Assembly: GCA_029008115.1 (NCBI GenBank)
Contig: JAQXJC010000004.1
Coordinates: forward strand, 1-64,000
Direction: 5' to 3'
Origin: Desulfovibrionaceae bacterium
GTDB lineage: Bacteria; Desulfobacterota; Desulfovibrionia; Desulfovibrionales; Desulfovibrionaceae
DNA length: 64,000 nucleotides
Part shown: in pieces, positions 15,701 to 24,680 of the stretch
Numbering within the stretch: position 1 is the stretch's first letter
Layout of the letters: the number at the start of each line of letters is the position of its first letter
The notes under the pieces: generated by a model
The model's database searches: none
Seen by the model: the letters and a program-made list of their open reading frames with translations, nothing else
What the model was told of the DNA's origin: nothing
Position numbers and translations under genes: made by a program

Positions 15701-17140
15701 CTAGCCGCCCGCCACGGCGGAAGACGGCGGCTCCATGTGAATGACGATCCGGCGCAGCTGGGGCAGGCTGCGCCGCAGTGCGGCCTCCAGCTCCGCGGCC
15801 ACGGCATGAGCGTGCTCCACCGTGCAGTCTTCAGCCATGCAGCAGTGGAAGCTCAGGGAAAGTCCGGCCTGCGCATCGCCGCAGCGATAGGCCGTCACGC
15901 GATGACAGCGGGTGATCCCTTCAGTCATGCCCACAAGCTGTTCCACGGCATAGATCAGCGGCGCGGCTTCCTCGTGAGTAAGGGAGACGCGGTTCATCTC
16001 CTCCCGCCCCTGCTCCGGCTCGATATGCGTCACCACCTCCAGCTCCGGCAGGCAGGCGCGCAGCTTCCGCTCAAACATGGCCACGCGGGCATGCGCGGCC
16101 ATCAGGGGCATGGCGCCGTCCATTTCCACATGCAGCTCGGCATGCAGGCAGCCGCCCTCCCGCGTTACCTGAAGAGAGTGCACGGGCATTCCCTGCTCAA
16201 TGGCCAGCCGCTGGATGATGAAGAACGGATCGGTCGAAGGAGAGCCACCGCAGGGTTCGACATGGACGGTCACGTCCGCTTCCGGCATCAGAACCGCCAC
16301 AGTCTGCTCCGCCTGGTGGGCCAGGGCGTGCCCTGTCTCCACCCGCAGGCCCGGCTCCACGCCCACGGTCATGTCCACAAAGCTGTAGGGGCCGCTTGTA
16401 CGCACGCGCACCTGCCGCACCGACGTAATGCCCGGCAGGGCCGCCACCTTCTGGCGAATTTCCTCCTCGTGCTCCTCCCCTCCTCCGTCCATCAGGGCAT
16501 TGATGGCCCGGCGGGCCATGGAAAAGCAGCTCTTCAGGATAATCAGCGAAACCAGCAGGGCGGCCACGGCATCAGCGCTGTTGAGGAAAGGCCGCACAGG
16601 TGAAGTTTCCGGCAGCCATGAGCCGCACCATACGGCCAGCACGCCCGCCAGCACCACGCCCGAAGACCAGATGTCCGACCAGAAGTGCAGCGCATCGGCC
16701 TCCAGAGCCTGGCTCTTGAACTTCTTCGCAACCTTGTGGAGCATACGTGCGCGGTTGATGTCAATAGTAATGGACAGGGCCATGACGCCCACGCCCCAGA
16801 GCGAGGGAAGCACAGGCGCACCGCCGGAAACCAGCCGATCATAGGCTTCCACCATGATCCATACTGATGTCAGCAGAAGCAGCAGCGTCTCTCCCAGCGC
16901 TGACAGATTTTCCGCCTTGCCATGCCCGTAGGGATGATTTCTGTCCGCCGGCTGCGCTGCCATGCGCACGGCGAACAGCGTCATCAGGGCCGCCACAAGG
17001 TCCAGCCCGCTGTGCAGGGCTTCAGACAGAATGCCAAGGCTGTTGGTATACAGGCCGACGCCAAGCTTTACCAGCGTCAGCAGAGTTGCCGCCGCCAGCG
17101 AAAGCATGGCCGCGCTGTTTTTTTCCGAATGCCCCTGCAT
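15701..17140 (-). CDS. cation diffusion facilitator with three C-terminal repeats
   Basis: The 479-residue protein exports divalent metal ions. The first about 215 residues are the six-helix CDF transporter. Both metal-site motifs are present: HSGLD in helix 2 and HFWSD in helix 5. The cytosolic part is about three times the usual size and reads as three successive ferredoxin-like domains of 75-80 residues. They end in VTVHVEP, VTHIEP and IVIHMEP, at about 222-300, 305-380 and 390-475. Normal CDF proteins have one such dimerisation domain. GGAGG precedes the ATG at 17140. The metal is unknown. Confidence 0.9.
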   Translation of the reverse strand: MQGHSEKNSAAMLSLAAATLLTLVKLGVGLYTNSLGILSEALHSGLDLVAALMTLFAVRMAAQPADRNHPYGHGKAENLSALGETLLLLLTSVWIMVEAYDRLVSGGAPVLPSLWGVGVMALSITIDINRARMLHKVAKKFKSQALEADALHFWSDIWSSGVVLAGVLAVWCGSWLPETSPVRPFLNSADAVAALLVSLIILKSCFSMARRAINALMDGGGEEHEEEIRQKVAALPGITSVRQVRVRTSGPYSFVDMTVGVEPGLRVETGHALAHQAEQTVAVLMPEADVTVHVEPCGGSPSTDPFFIIQRLAIEQGMPVHSLQVTREGGCLHAELHVEMDGAMPLMAAHARVAMFERKLRACLPELEVVTHIEPEQGREEMNRVSLTHEEAAPLIYAVEQLVGMTEGITRCHRVTAYRCGDAQAGLSLSFHCCMAEDCTVEHAHAVAAELEAALRRSLPQLRRIVIHMEPPSSAVAGG

Positions 17141-17183
17141 TGCAATTTCCTCCGGCATACCGCGCCCTTCCCGGACGCGGCGA

Positions 17184-17211
17184 CAAAAAAGCCCCGGGGG
17201 CCCGGGGCTCG
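17184..17211 (-). terminator. terminator of the trxA-trxB-bamD operon
   Basis: GAGCCCCGGG-CC-CCCGGGGCTTTTTT on the minus strand, starting about 14 bases after the bamD stop. Confidence 0.9.
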
Positions 17212-17224
17212 CATCATGTTTCAG

Positions 17225-17956
17225 CTACAGCCAGGAGAGCCAGTCCTTCCAGCCCCCCTCCTTCTGTTCGCGCCGCGCCTCAGACTGCGCAGCGCGGTAC
17301 TTGTGGTATGCGGCCATGCCCTTCTGCTTGGCATGCGCTGCCACTTCCTGAACATCTGCAAAGTTGTCCGCCACGAACTGATAGCGCCGCCATGCCGGGC
17401 CGTAGTTCTCCATATTCCAGAACATGTCCGCAATATACAGCTCATGTTCGGCCATCAGCTTGCGGCATTTGGCATAGCCTTCCTTCGCGCCCTCCGCATA
17501 GGGGCTATCGGGATATGTCTGCATCAGGCGCTGGAAATATTCACAGCTTTCCTGAAGCGGCGTTGTGGCCCTGTCTATGGAACGGAACGCGCGCAGGTTG
17601 GCCATGCCGATCTGATACAGGCAGTAGGGAACAGCCGCATGACGGGGATGCATGGATTCAAAATCCTTGTAGGCATCCACTGCGGACGTGTATTCCTCGT
17701 CAAGGAAGTAGGCATCCGCCAGCGAGAGCTCCGCGTCAATGGTGTACGGGCTGAAGGGATACTCGTCCCGCAGCCGGTTATACAGCTTTGCGGCATGCAG
17801 GTAGTTCTTCTCGTGCATCTCGTCATTGGCGGATTCAAAGATTTCCTGCGCGGTATCCTCCGCGGGAGGCAGATATACCTGGTCGATGATCCCGCATCCG
17901 CCGACAACACACAGGGCCATCCCCAGCAGCATCCCTCGGACAAGCGTATTACCCAT
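17225..17956 (-). CDS. bamD: outer-membrane assembly lipoprotein BamD
   Basis: The 243-residue lipoprotein belongs to the BAM complex that inserts beta-barrel proteins. It has a lipoprotein signal peptide ending VVGGC and TPR-type helices (NYLHAAKLYNRLRDEYPFSP, EYTSAVDAYKDFESMHP) as in BamD/ComL. The ATG at 17956 has GGAG 8 bases upstream and overlaps the end of trxB by 8 bases, so the genes are probably translationally linked. A strong terminator follows. Confidence 0.9.
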   Translation of the reverse strand: MGNTLVRGMLLGMALCVVGGCGIIDQVYLPPAEDTAQEIFESANDEMHEKNYLHAAKLYNRLRDEYPFSPYTIDAELSLADAYFLDEEYTSAVDAYKDFESMHPRHAAVPYCLYQIGMANLRAFRSIDRATTPLQESCEYFQRLMQTYPDSPYAEGAKEGYAKCRKLMAEHELYIADMFWNMENYGPAWRRYQFVADNFADVQEVAAHAKQKGMAAYHKYRAAQSEARREQKEGGWKDWLSWL

Positions 17957-18878
17957 GCAGTTGCTCCAAGTATGCAAAGGCTGCCTGGGCAGCGGTTGCA
18001 CCGTCTCCGGCTGCCGTCACCACCTGGCGGCACAGTTTCGCACGGACATCGCCGGCCGCAAAAATGCCGGGCACGCTGGTCCGCATTTCCGCATCTGTCA
18101 GAAGAAAGCCCTGGCTGTCTCTGCGCACGGCATCGGGCAGAAAGTCCGTCCCCGGAATATTGCCCACGAAGACGAACAGACCGCTCACAGGCAGCTCCCG
18201 CACCGCTCCGGTAACGCGGTTGCGCAGTGTCAGTCCTTCCAGCTCCCGCGCGCCATGCAGCTTCTCCACCACGGTATCCAGAATGACCTCGATCCTGTCC
18301 GGCATGGAAGCCACGCGATCCTGATAGACTTTCGCTCCCCGGAAGGTATCGCGGCGGTGAATGAGATGCACGCGGGAGGCGAGGCGCGCCAGATACAGCG
18401 ATTCCTCCAGGGCGGTATTGCCGCCGCCCACCACGGCCACTTCCAGTCCCCGGAAAAAATTCCCGTCGCACACGGCGCAGTAGGAAACGCCATGCCCCGT
18501 CAGCCTGCCCTCGTCCGGCAGGCCAAGAGGACGGTGGCGCGCTCCGGAGCAGACAACGACAGCGCGCGCATGCAGCTCCGTCCCGTCCTCCAGCCGCAAC
18601 GTGTGCGCACTGTCTTCGCTGGAGAGCGAAGCGACGCCGCTGGTGAAGCGGTCGATTTCCAGTTCGTCCAGATGAGCGGCAAAGGCATCGGCCAGTTCCC
18701 AGCCCTTGATGCCCTTAGGGAAGCCGGGATAGTTCTCAATGGCTTCCGTTTGCAGCACCTGCCCGCCAGGCGTCAGCTTTTCCACCAGCGCCACGCTGCA
18801 CCCGGAACGAACCAGATACAGCGCGGCGGTGATGCCGGCTGGCCCGGCCCCGACAACAACGGCGTCGTATACGTTCAT
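17949..18878 (-). CDS. trxB: thioredoxin reductase
   Basis: The 309-residue flavoenzyme reduces thioredoxin with NADPH. An FAD-binding GxGxxG is seen as VVGAGPAG at residues 8-15, the redox pair as CAVC near residue 134, the NAD(P) site as VVGGGNTALEE and the C-terminal FAD motif as GIFAAGDVR. It starts 4 bases after the trxA stop and overlaps bamD at its end, so thioredoxin and its reductase are made together. Length is standard. Confidence 0.95.
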   Translation of the reverse strand: MNVYDAVVVGAGPAGITAALYLVRSGCSVALVEKLTPGGQVLQTEAIENYPGFPKGIKGWELADAFAAHLDELEIDRFTSGVASLSSEDSAHTLRLEDGTELHARAVVVCSGARHRPLGLPDEGRLTGHGVSYCAVCDGNFFRGLEVAVVGGGNTALEESLYLARLASRVHLIHRRDTFRGAKVYQDRVASMPDRIEVILDTVVEKLHGARELEGLTLRNRVTGAVRELPVSGLFVFVGNIPGTDFLPDAVRRDSQGFLLTDAEMRTSVPGIFAAGDVRAKLCRQVVTAAGDGATAAQAAFAYLEQLHG

Positions 18879-18882
18879 GGAA

Positions 18883-19200
18883 TCAGGCCTTCTGCGCCAG
18901 CATGTCCTGAAGGGCGGACTTGGCCACGGCGCCGGTAATCTGCTCCACAACCTCGCCATTCTTGAAGAGAATCAGCGTCGGAATGGCACGGATACCGAAT
19001 CTGGCAGGCGTGGACGGATTTTCATCCACATTCATCTTCACCACCTGCACCTTGCCCTCGTATTCCTTGGCAAGTTCTTCAATAACAGGGCCGAGCGCGC
19101 GGCAGGGGCCGCACCACGGGGCCCAGAAATCCACCAGCACAGCCTGGCCGGCGCCGGATATAACGCTGTCAAACGTGGCATCAGTAATTTCAGCAGCCAT
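18883..19200 (-). CDS. trxA: thioredoxin
   Basis: The 105-residue protein has the thioredoxin fold with the active site WCGPC (residues 29-33), preceded by VLVDFWAP, and the conserved cis-Pro in RAIPTLILFKNG. GAAGGAG precedes the ATG at 19200. It leads the trxA-trxB-bamD unit and serves as general dithiol donor. Confidence 0.96.
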   Translation of the reverse strand: MAAEITDATFDSVISGAGQAVLVDFWAPWCGPCRALGPVIEELAKEYEGKVQVVKMNVDENPSTPARFGIRAIPTLILFKNGEVVEQITGAVAKSALQDMLAQKA

Positions 19201-19326
19201 GGTTTTTCTCCTTCTCTGGCGACGGGGGAACCGCCGCGCATCACGTGCCGGACAAGGCCGGCGGACGGTTTTCCATGCCAAAAACAGTAGGTGCGTCTCC
19301 CGCCCATGTCAAGCGGAGACTGCCCC

Positions 19327-20394
19327 TTATCCCGCGGGACGCACGCGGCGCATGTCGTGCGGCAGTGCGCGCCCGCGTGGCACGGCCTCGCAATCCAGCC
19401 CGTGCTCCCAGCCGGCGGCAGCCAGATGCCAGCCGGCATAGGCCACCATGGCGGCATTGTCCGTGCAGAGCGCGGGGGAAGGCATGCGCAGCTCGCAGCC
19501 ATGCTGCCGCGCCAGCATCTCCAGCCGGGCACGCAGCAGCGAATTGGCCGCCACGCCTCCGGCCAGCACCAGATGCCGCACATCGTCATGGCGGCGCAGA
19601 GCCCGCTCCAGCTTGAGGCAGAGCGTATCCACCACGGCAAGGTTAAATGATGCGCAGAGATCGCACAGCGCGGCAGGCGCATCGTCCGCATGCCGCAGGG
19701 GACGGGCGAACTCCAGCACGTCAGGATGCGCGGCCACATACTGGCCCACAGCCGTCTTCAGGCCGCTGAAGCTGAAGTCCAGATTGTCGTTGTCCATGTA
19801 GGGCCGGGGAAACAGCGCCGCATCGGCCCGGCCGCGGCGGGCCAGGCCATCCAGCAGCCTGCCTCCCGGATAGGGCAGGCCCAGCATCTTGGCAACCTTG
19901 TCAAACGCCTCGCCGGCGGCGTCGTCCAGCGTTCTGCCCAGCGCCGTGAATGCCTCGGGACTGTCCATGCGATAGATGCACGTATGCCCGCCGGAGACCA
20001 GCAATCCCAATGCGGGGAATGCCAGCCTTCCTTCCAGCCCGGCGGCCAGCAGGTGCGCATGCAGATGGTTCACGCCCACCAGACGGGCGCCTGTCCCCAG
20101 CGACAGCCCCTTGGCAAAGGCCACCCCGACCAGCAGTGCGCCCAGCAGTCCCGGCCCGCGGGACACGGCCACCACATCCAGTTCAGCCGGACTGCGGCCG
20201 GAACGCCGCATCAGCTCGTCGAACAGCGGCCCCATGAAGCGGTAATGCTCCCGGCTGGCCAGCTCCGGCACCACGCCGCCGAACAGGCCGTGCATGTCCG
20301 CCTGCGTGGCGAGGACGGCCTCCACCAGGCGGCCGTCCTCCACCAGCGCCAGTCCGGTCTCGTCGCAGGAGCTTTCAATGCCCAGACACAGCAC
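19327..20394 (-). CDS. tsaD: tRNA threonylcarbamoyladenosine transferase TsaD
   Basis: The 355-residue enzyme transfers threonylcarbamoyl to A37 of ANN-decoding tRNAs, with TsaB and TsaE. The start [10 protein letters not shown], metal-binding HLHAH (residues about 109-113), [11 protein letters not shown] and LVSGGHT are classic TsaD motifs. The start is GTG at 20394, three bases after the fbp stop. The other Tsa genes are not in the window. Confidence 0.95.
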   Translation of the reverse strand: MLCLGIESSCDETGLALVEDGRLVEAVLATQADMHGLFGGVVPELASREHYRFMGPLFDELMRRSGRSPAELDVVAVSRGPGLLGALLVGVAFAKGLSLGTGARLVGVNHLHAHLLAAGLEGRLAFPALGLLVSGGHTCIYRMDSPEAFTALGRTLDDAAGEAFDKVAKMLGLPYPGGRLLDGLARRGRADAALFPRPYMDNDNLDFSFSGLKTAVGQYVAAHPDVLEFARPLRHADDAPAALCDLCASFNLAVVDTLCLKLERALRRHDDVRHLVLAGGVAANSLLRARLEMLARQHGCELRMPSPALCTDNAAMVAYAGWHLAAAGWEHGLDCEAVPRGRALPHDMRRVRPAG

Positions 20395-20397
20395 GGC

Positions 20398-21402
20398 CTA
20401 CTTCCCGTATTTGGCGTGGATGCGCTCCACCGCTTCCACGTCGCGCGGAGAGCCTATGAAAAGCTGGGTGCGGGCATGCAGCTTGTCCGGCACCACGTCC
20501 ATGATGCGCTGGAACCCGTTGCTGGCCCGGCCTCCGGCCTGCTCTGCCAGGAAGGCCATGGGCGCGGCCTCGCACATGAGACGCAGCTTGCCACCCGGCT
20601 TGCGGCTGTCGCGCGGGTACATATAGATGCCGCCATACAGCAGCGTGCGGTGGAAGTCCGCCACCAGCGACCCCACATAGCGCGAGGAATACGGCTTGCC
20701 GAGAGAATTTTCGCACCCCTTGAAATAGTCCACGCATTCGCGCACGGCATCGTCCCAGTACAGGCTGTTTCCCTCGTTGACGGAATAAATCCTGCCCTGC
20801 TCCGGTATGGTCATGTCAGGATGGGAGAGCAGAAATTCCCCCACGCCGGGGTCCAGCGTGAAGCCGTGCACGCCCTGCCCCGTGGTGAATACCAGCATGG
20901 TGGAGGGGCCGTAGAGAATATAGCCGGCGGCCACCTGCCGCGAGCCAGGCTGAAGCACCTCATCCAGGGTGACGGGGCCCTTCTTTCCCGGCTTGCGCCG
21001 CAGAATGGAAAAAATCGTACCGACGTTGATATTCACATCGATGTTGGAAGAGCCGTCCAGCGGATCAAAAATCAGTATGTAGTCGCCCTGCGGAAAATCG
21101 TCCGGCACGGGGATGAAGTCGGCTTCCTCCTCGGATGCCATGGCACACAGCGCGCCGCAGCGCTCCATGCGGTAGATGAGCTGGCGGTTGGCAATCTGGT
21201 CCATCTTCTGGACATTCTCTCCCTGCACATTCACTTCGCCCGTACCGCCAAGGATGTCCAGCAGACCTGCCGCATTGATGCGGCGGGAAATACTCTTCCC
21301 CGACAGGATGAGGTCGTACAGCAGGCCGGTGAACTGGCCCGTGGCGTGGGGACTGCGCTTCTGATGCAGCAAAATATGTTCAGTGACGGTAACTTCAGGC
21401 AT
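20398..21402 (-). CDS. fbp: fructose-1,6-bisphosphatase class I
   Basis: The 334-residue enzyme removes the 1-phosphate of fructose-1,6-bisphosphate in gluconeogenesis. The metal-binding signature DPLDGSSN (about residue 110) and the substrate loop [20 protein letters not shown] are clear, and the length fits class I. GGGAGGG precedes the ATG at 21402. It is followed at once by tsaD. Upstream is the terminator of the lipoprotein gene, so a promoter should lie in 21403-21453. Confidence 0.95.
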   Translation of the reverse strand: MPEVTVTEHILLHQKRSPHATGQFTGLLYDLILSGKSISRRINAAGLLDILGGTGEVNVQGENVQKMDQIANRQLIYRMERCGALCAMASEEEADFIPVPDDFPQGDYILIFDPLDGSSNIDVNINVGTIFSILRRKPGKKGPVTLDEVLQPGSRQVAAGYILYGPSTMLVFTTGQGVHGFTLDPGVGEFLLSHPDMTIPEQGRIYSVNEGNSLYWDDAVRECVDYFKGCENSLGKPYSSRYVGSLVADFHRTLLYGGIYMYPRDSRKPGGKLRLMCEAAPMAFLAEQAGGRASNGFQRIMDVVPDKLHARTQLFIGSPRDVEAVERIHAKYGK

Positions 21403-21453
21403 GACGCCCTCCCGGGGCAGCGCTCCTGCACGACGGCAGGCGCATCAGGTAAT

Positions 21454-21480
21454 GAAAAAAGGGCCAAAAGGCCCTTGTAC
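21454..21480 (-). terminator. terminator downstream of the lipoprotein gene
   Basis: AAGGGCC-TTTT-GGCCCTTTTTT on the minus strand, beginning about 15 bases after the stop at 21493. Confidence 0.85.
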
Positions 21481-21492
21481 GCGAACGGAATA

Positions 21493-22482
21493 TCAGTAGG
21501 GGCCAAAGGGGCTGGGAAGCTGCATGCCCTGCCGGACATCTTCAGCAGGCGCGCTCTCTTCCTCAGGCGCGCCGACATCGGGCACGCCCCTTTCCGCCTC
21601 CAGATCGGGAACGATTTCAGGAGACCGGTGCGTTTCAGGCGCACTTGCGCGCACGGCCGCAGGCTCCTGCCCGGCAAAGGCCCCCACCTCGCCGTTCCCC
21701 GGCGCAAAGGAACCCTTCACGGGAACAGCAAAAATCAGGGGCTGATTGGCCAGATAGCGCGTCACCCACAGCAGCGATCCGGACTCATTGGCACAGACGC
21801 CGCGCGATTCGTGCCGCACCGTCCGCTCCCAGTCCACCGAGCTGGCCGGCGTGGCGGCAAAGTCGTACCGACCGGGCCAGAGCACCGTGTGCGGCGTAAA
21901 AATCAGCAGCTCCTCGGGTTCCGCACAGAATTTGAGCAATGCGCGCATGTCAAAATGGCAGGCGATGACGCCGATGAACTGGTCGGCGTTGTACAGCGGA
22001 ATGCCCAGATAGACTTCCGGCCCCATGGGCGTATTCTGCACGTAGCTGCGCAGGGCGCGCCTGTCCTTTTCCGTGGGCGCTTCCAGCAGAGGTGAAAAAT
22101 CCGTAGGCTTGAGCGGCATGGCCGGCTCCTGCCCGATGAGCTGCCCGTCCGCACGAATGCCGGCAAAGCCGCCCAGCCACGGGAACTGGCGGAAGAAACC
22201 GCTCAGCCATTCCTGCGTCGGCGGCTTGTCAGCATTGCTCATGATCCGTTCCAGCTCGGCAAGGCGGGTATCTATCTCCAGCATGCGGACGGCCAGGTCC
22301 ATGTCGGCCTTTTCCAGTTCTCCCGTTGCGCTGTAGTCCACCTGTGCCGGCACGTTGGCATAGGTGTACCACAGGCTGCGGGTCTCCTTCCAGCCATCCT
22401 TGACCGTCTGGCTGTATCCGCATCCGCCGGCCAGCATGGCGGCCGTCAGACATGCAAGCAGTTTTTTCGAGTGCATCCTCAT
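21493..22482 (-). CDS. lipoprotein with a Cache-like sensor region
   Basis: A 329-residue lipoprotein: signal sequence with lipobox LAGGC (Cys21), then a helical segment (about 45-80). A region around VYLGIPLYNADQFIGVIACHFDM resembles the repeat core of extracytoplasmic Cache/PDC sensor domains. The last 75 residues are Pro/Glu/Ala-rich and probably disordered. No transmembrane or signalling domain follows, so it is not a standalone receptor. It overlaps the TPR gene by ATGA and ends at a terminator. Function unknown; I rate the Cache likeness as moderate. Confidence 0.7.
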   Translation of the reverse strand: MRMHSKKLLACLTAAMLAGGCGYSQTVKDGWKETRSLWYTYANVPAQVDYSATGELEKADMDLAVRMLEIDTRLAELERIMSNADKPPTQEWLSGFFRQFPWLGGFAGIRADGQLIGQEPAMPLKPTDFSPLLEAPTEKDRRALRSYVQNTPMGPEVYLGIPLYNADQFIGVIACHFDMRALLKFCAEPEELLIFTPHTVLWPGRYDFAATPASSVDWERTVRHESRGVCANESGSLLWVTRYLANQPLIFAVPVKGSFAPGNGEVGAFAGQEPAAVRASAPETHRSPEIVPDLEAERGVPDVGAPEEESAPAEDVRQGMQLPSPFGPY

Positions 22483-23417
22483 TGACGCTCCCTTGGCATC
22501 CTGGCCTCTCCGCGGGCGCGGGCCTCGACCCGCTCGGCCAGCTCTTCCAGCATGGAAATCAGCCTGTCCTTGCCGGAAGCGGTTTCCGGCTGTTCGTCCG
22601 GCCCGGCTGCCTCCGCCGCGACATCTTCCACCAGAAGCGCCGTCAGCCCGTCGATGCGCTGCTGCAACTCCATGCGGGCCTGGGGAGAGACGGCCATGCT
22701 CTGGAGCTCAAGATAGATGTCCAGCGCGCCGCGCACATCCCCCTGCTCGGCCAGCACGTCAGCCATAGAGCGGGTGCGCAGCGTTGCTTCCTCCGGCGGC
22801 GCGGCGGGCGGAGCGGATTCATCCGCCCGCACAGCGGCAGCCACGGCGGCAAAGGAATCGGCCGCCGCCAGCGGTACGCGCTCCGGCTCCTTCTCACGGG
22901 GCCGGACAGCAGGCTGGGTGGCGGTCTGCGGCACGGCCTCCGCGGCAGGAGCTGCGGCATGGGCCTGCCCGGCCGGGGCGTCGGCTTCCGCCTGCGGCGC
23001 AGGCTTCTCCCCTGTCCGCACCAGCGCATCCAGACCACGCTCCATCACCTCGCGCAGCGTTACCGGCCTCTCGCCAAATACGGCGGACAGGAAGGTCAGC
23101 GCCCAGCCGGCCTCGTCTCCTCCGGCGGAGCGTTCCCTGCCCCAGGCCTCCCAGAAGCCTGCATGCCCGCGCAATGGAGCCTCCACCAGCGACAGCTGCC
23201 GGGCACACTCCTCCCGCTCGCCCGCGCGGTGCAGCAGCTCCACATAGAGCAGGCGGGCCTCCATAAATTCAGGATGCCGCTCCAGCCCCCGCTTAAGATA
23301 GCTCATGGCCTCCTGCGCGCGGCCTTCGGCAGCCAGCATGCGCGCCAGAGGGAAAAAGAGGCGTGAATCCGGCTCCAGCTCCAGCACTTCCCTGTACCAG
23401 TCAATTTTTTCCGTCAT
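22479..23417 (-). CDS. TPR-repeat protein
   Basis: A 312-residue soluble protein with TPR-like helices at the N-terminus (RLFFPLARMLAAEGRAQEAM, GLERHPEFMEARLLYVELLH). An Ala/Pro-rich linker (about 140-210) leads to a second helical region near ADVLAEQGDVRGALDIYLEL. It probably acts as a scaffold. AGGAG precedes the ATG at 23417. It overlaps the FtsB-like gene by 17 bases and the lipoprotein gene by 4, so the three are one translation-coupled set. No specific partner can be named. Confidence 0.75.
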   Translation of the reverse strand: MTEKIDWYREVLELEPDSRLFFPLARMLAAEGRAQEAMSYLKRGLERHPEFMEARLLYVELLHRAGEREECARQLSLVEAPLRGHAGFWEAWGRERSAGGDEAGWALTFLSAVFGERPVTLREVMERGLDALVRTGEKPAPQAEADAPAGQAHAAAPAAEAVPQTATQPAVRPREKEPERVPLAAADSFAAVAAAVRADESAPPAAPPEEATLRTRSMADVLAEQGDVRGALDIYLELQSMAVSPQARMELQQRIDGLTALLVEDVAAEAAGPDEQPETASGKDRLISMLEELAERVEARARGEARMPRERQ

Positions 23418-23736
23418 GTTCGGCGGCTCCTGTAGAGGGCTCACTGAAAAGGTAGATAACCTCTCCGTCGCGCACATAGCGCAGGCGCTGGCGGATCATC
23501 TTCTCCACATACGTTCTGTCGGATTGCAGCATGCGTATCTCACGGCTCAGGGCGACATTGGCCTTGTCCAGCTCTGCCAGCTTCTGTTCCAGCGCGGCAT
23601 GGCTGTGCCGCATGGCGCGGTATTCCAGCAGGCCGGAAGGCCCCCATACCATGCGGATGAAGAGCACGACGTTCAGCACGCCCAGAAAAACCAGCAGCGC
23701 CACGCGCCAGCCGGTCGCTCCGGCCAGTGTCTTCAC
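23401..23736 (-). CDS. FtsB/DivIC-family septum protein
   Basis: The 111-residue protein has one N-terminal membrane helix (WRVALLVFLGVLNVVLFIRMVW), a coiled coil (residues about 42-75) and the short C-terminal block YVEKMIRQRLRYVRDGEVIYL. That block resembles the FtsB/DivIC motif ending in a conserved R-x-G-E-x-x-Y/F. FtsB links FtsQ and FtsL in the divisome. The start is GTG, overlapping the upstream coiled-coil gene as GTGA. Confidence 0.8.
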   Translation of the reverse strand: MKTLAGATGWRVALLVFLGVLNVVLFIRMVWGPSGLLEYRAMRHSHAALEQKLAELDKANVALSREIRMLQSDRTYVEKMIRQRLRYVRDGEVIYLFSEPSTGAAEHDGKN

Positions 23737-23999
23737 TGCAAGACCCTCTTGCGGCGCGGCAGATGCTCCTCCGCACGCACGGCCAGTTGCAGTTCGGACA
23801 GAAAGGTGGCTGTGGCCCGTTCCATCCGCGCAACCTCTTCCTCCAGAAGCTGCATCTGCTCAATGCGCTCAAGGAATCCCCGTATCTTGTTGAATTCTTC
23901 GGAAAAGGCGCTGCGCTGCACATCCTCCCGGATGTCGTCCTCCAGTTCCAGAATGGTCTGAAGACAGTTTTTCAGGCGCGAATGCAGATTGGTGTCCAT
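23733..23999 (-). CDS. small coiled-coil hypothetical protein
   Basis: An 88-residue helical, charged protein (LKNCLQTILELEDDIREDVQ, IEQMQLLEEEVARMERATAT) with no membrane segment. It probably forms a coiled coil. It ends inside the start of the FtsB-like gene (4-base overlap), so it may assist division, but I recognise no family. GGGG precedes the ATG at 23999. Confidence 0.65.
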   Translation of the reverse strand: MDTNLHSRLKNCLQTILELEDDIREDVQRSAFSEEFNKIRGFLERIEQMQLLEEEVARMERATATFLSELQLAVRAEEHLPRRKRVLQ

Positions 24000-24009
24000 A
24001 CAGCCCCGA

Positions 24010-24561
24010 TCAGCCTTCCGCCCCGGGGCGGCTGCGGCGGAAAAATTCGTAGCAGTAATTAAAGCCGGAGTACATGGCCAGCGCCAGAGCCACATAGAGC
24101 ATGACCAGCCCCAGCGGCTCCACATGCCAGCCGAACAGCGGATAGTGAATCATGAGCGGCACGATGGCTATGATCTGGCACACGGTCTTCATCTTGCCAA
24201 ACCTGTCGGCAGCCAGCACAATGCCCTCATCCCTGGCGATGGCGCGCAGGCCCGTGACCACCAGCTCGCGGCAGACAATGAGAATGACGACCCACGCCGG
24301 GGCCCAGCCCAGCGATGCAAACATGATGAGCACGGAGCAGATCAGCACCTTGTCCGCCAGAGGATCAAGAAATTTTCCCAGACTGGTGACCAGACGTTCG
24401 CGGCGCGCCACATAGCCGTCCGCCCAGTCCGTCAGCGCCGCCGCGATAAAGGCCAGCGCAGCCAGAAGGCAGGTGATCGGCCCTTCAAAATACAGCAGGA
24501 TCACCACCAGCGGCATAATCAGCATGCGCAGCAGAGTGAGTTTATTGGCAAGATTCCACAT
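24010..24561 (-). CDS. pgsA: phosphatidylglycerophosphate synthase
   Basis: The 183-residue membrane enzyme makes phosphatidylglycerol phosphate from CDP-diacylglycerol and glycerol-3-phosphate. The CDP-alcohol phosphotransferase signature D-x2-D-G-x2-A-R-x8-G-x3-D-x3-D is complete (DWADGYVARR...GKFLDPLADK). The N-terminus NLANKLTLLRMLIMPL and about five to six hydrophobic segments fit PgsA. It begins the run leading to the coiled-coil and FtsB-like genes. Confidence 0.92.
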   Translation of the reverse strand: MWNLANKLTLLRMLIMPLVVILLYFEGPITCLLAALAFIAAALTDWADGYVARRERLVTSLGKFLDPLADKVLICSVLIMFASLGWAPAWVVILIVCRELVVTGLRAIARDEGIVLAADRFGKMKTVCQIIAIVPLMIHYPLFGWHVEPLGLVMLYVALALAMYSGFNYCYEFFRRSRPGAEG

Positions 24562-24630
24562 GGCTACACCACAAATCCTTCCGGCAAGACATTTCGGGCA
24601 CACTAGCACAAGACTGCGCCGGGGAAAAGT

Positions 24631-24674
24631 AAAAAAGATGCGGGAACGCCGCCGGAGGAACTTCCGGCGGCGTT
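24631..24674 (-). terminator. terminator of the Mrp gene
   Basis: A perfect 12-bp stem (AACGCCGCCGGA/TCCGGCGGCGTT) with a 6-base loop lies just after the stop at 24681. On the minus strand TTTTTT follows 8 bases after the stem. Confidence 0.7.
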
Positions 24675-24680
24675 GGCAGG

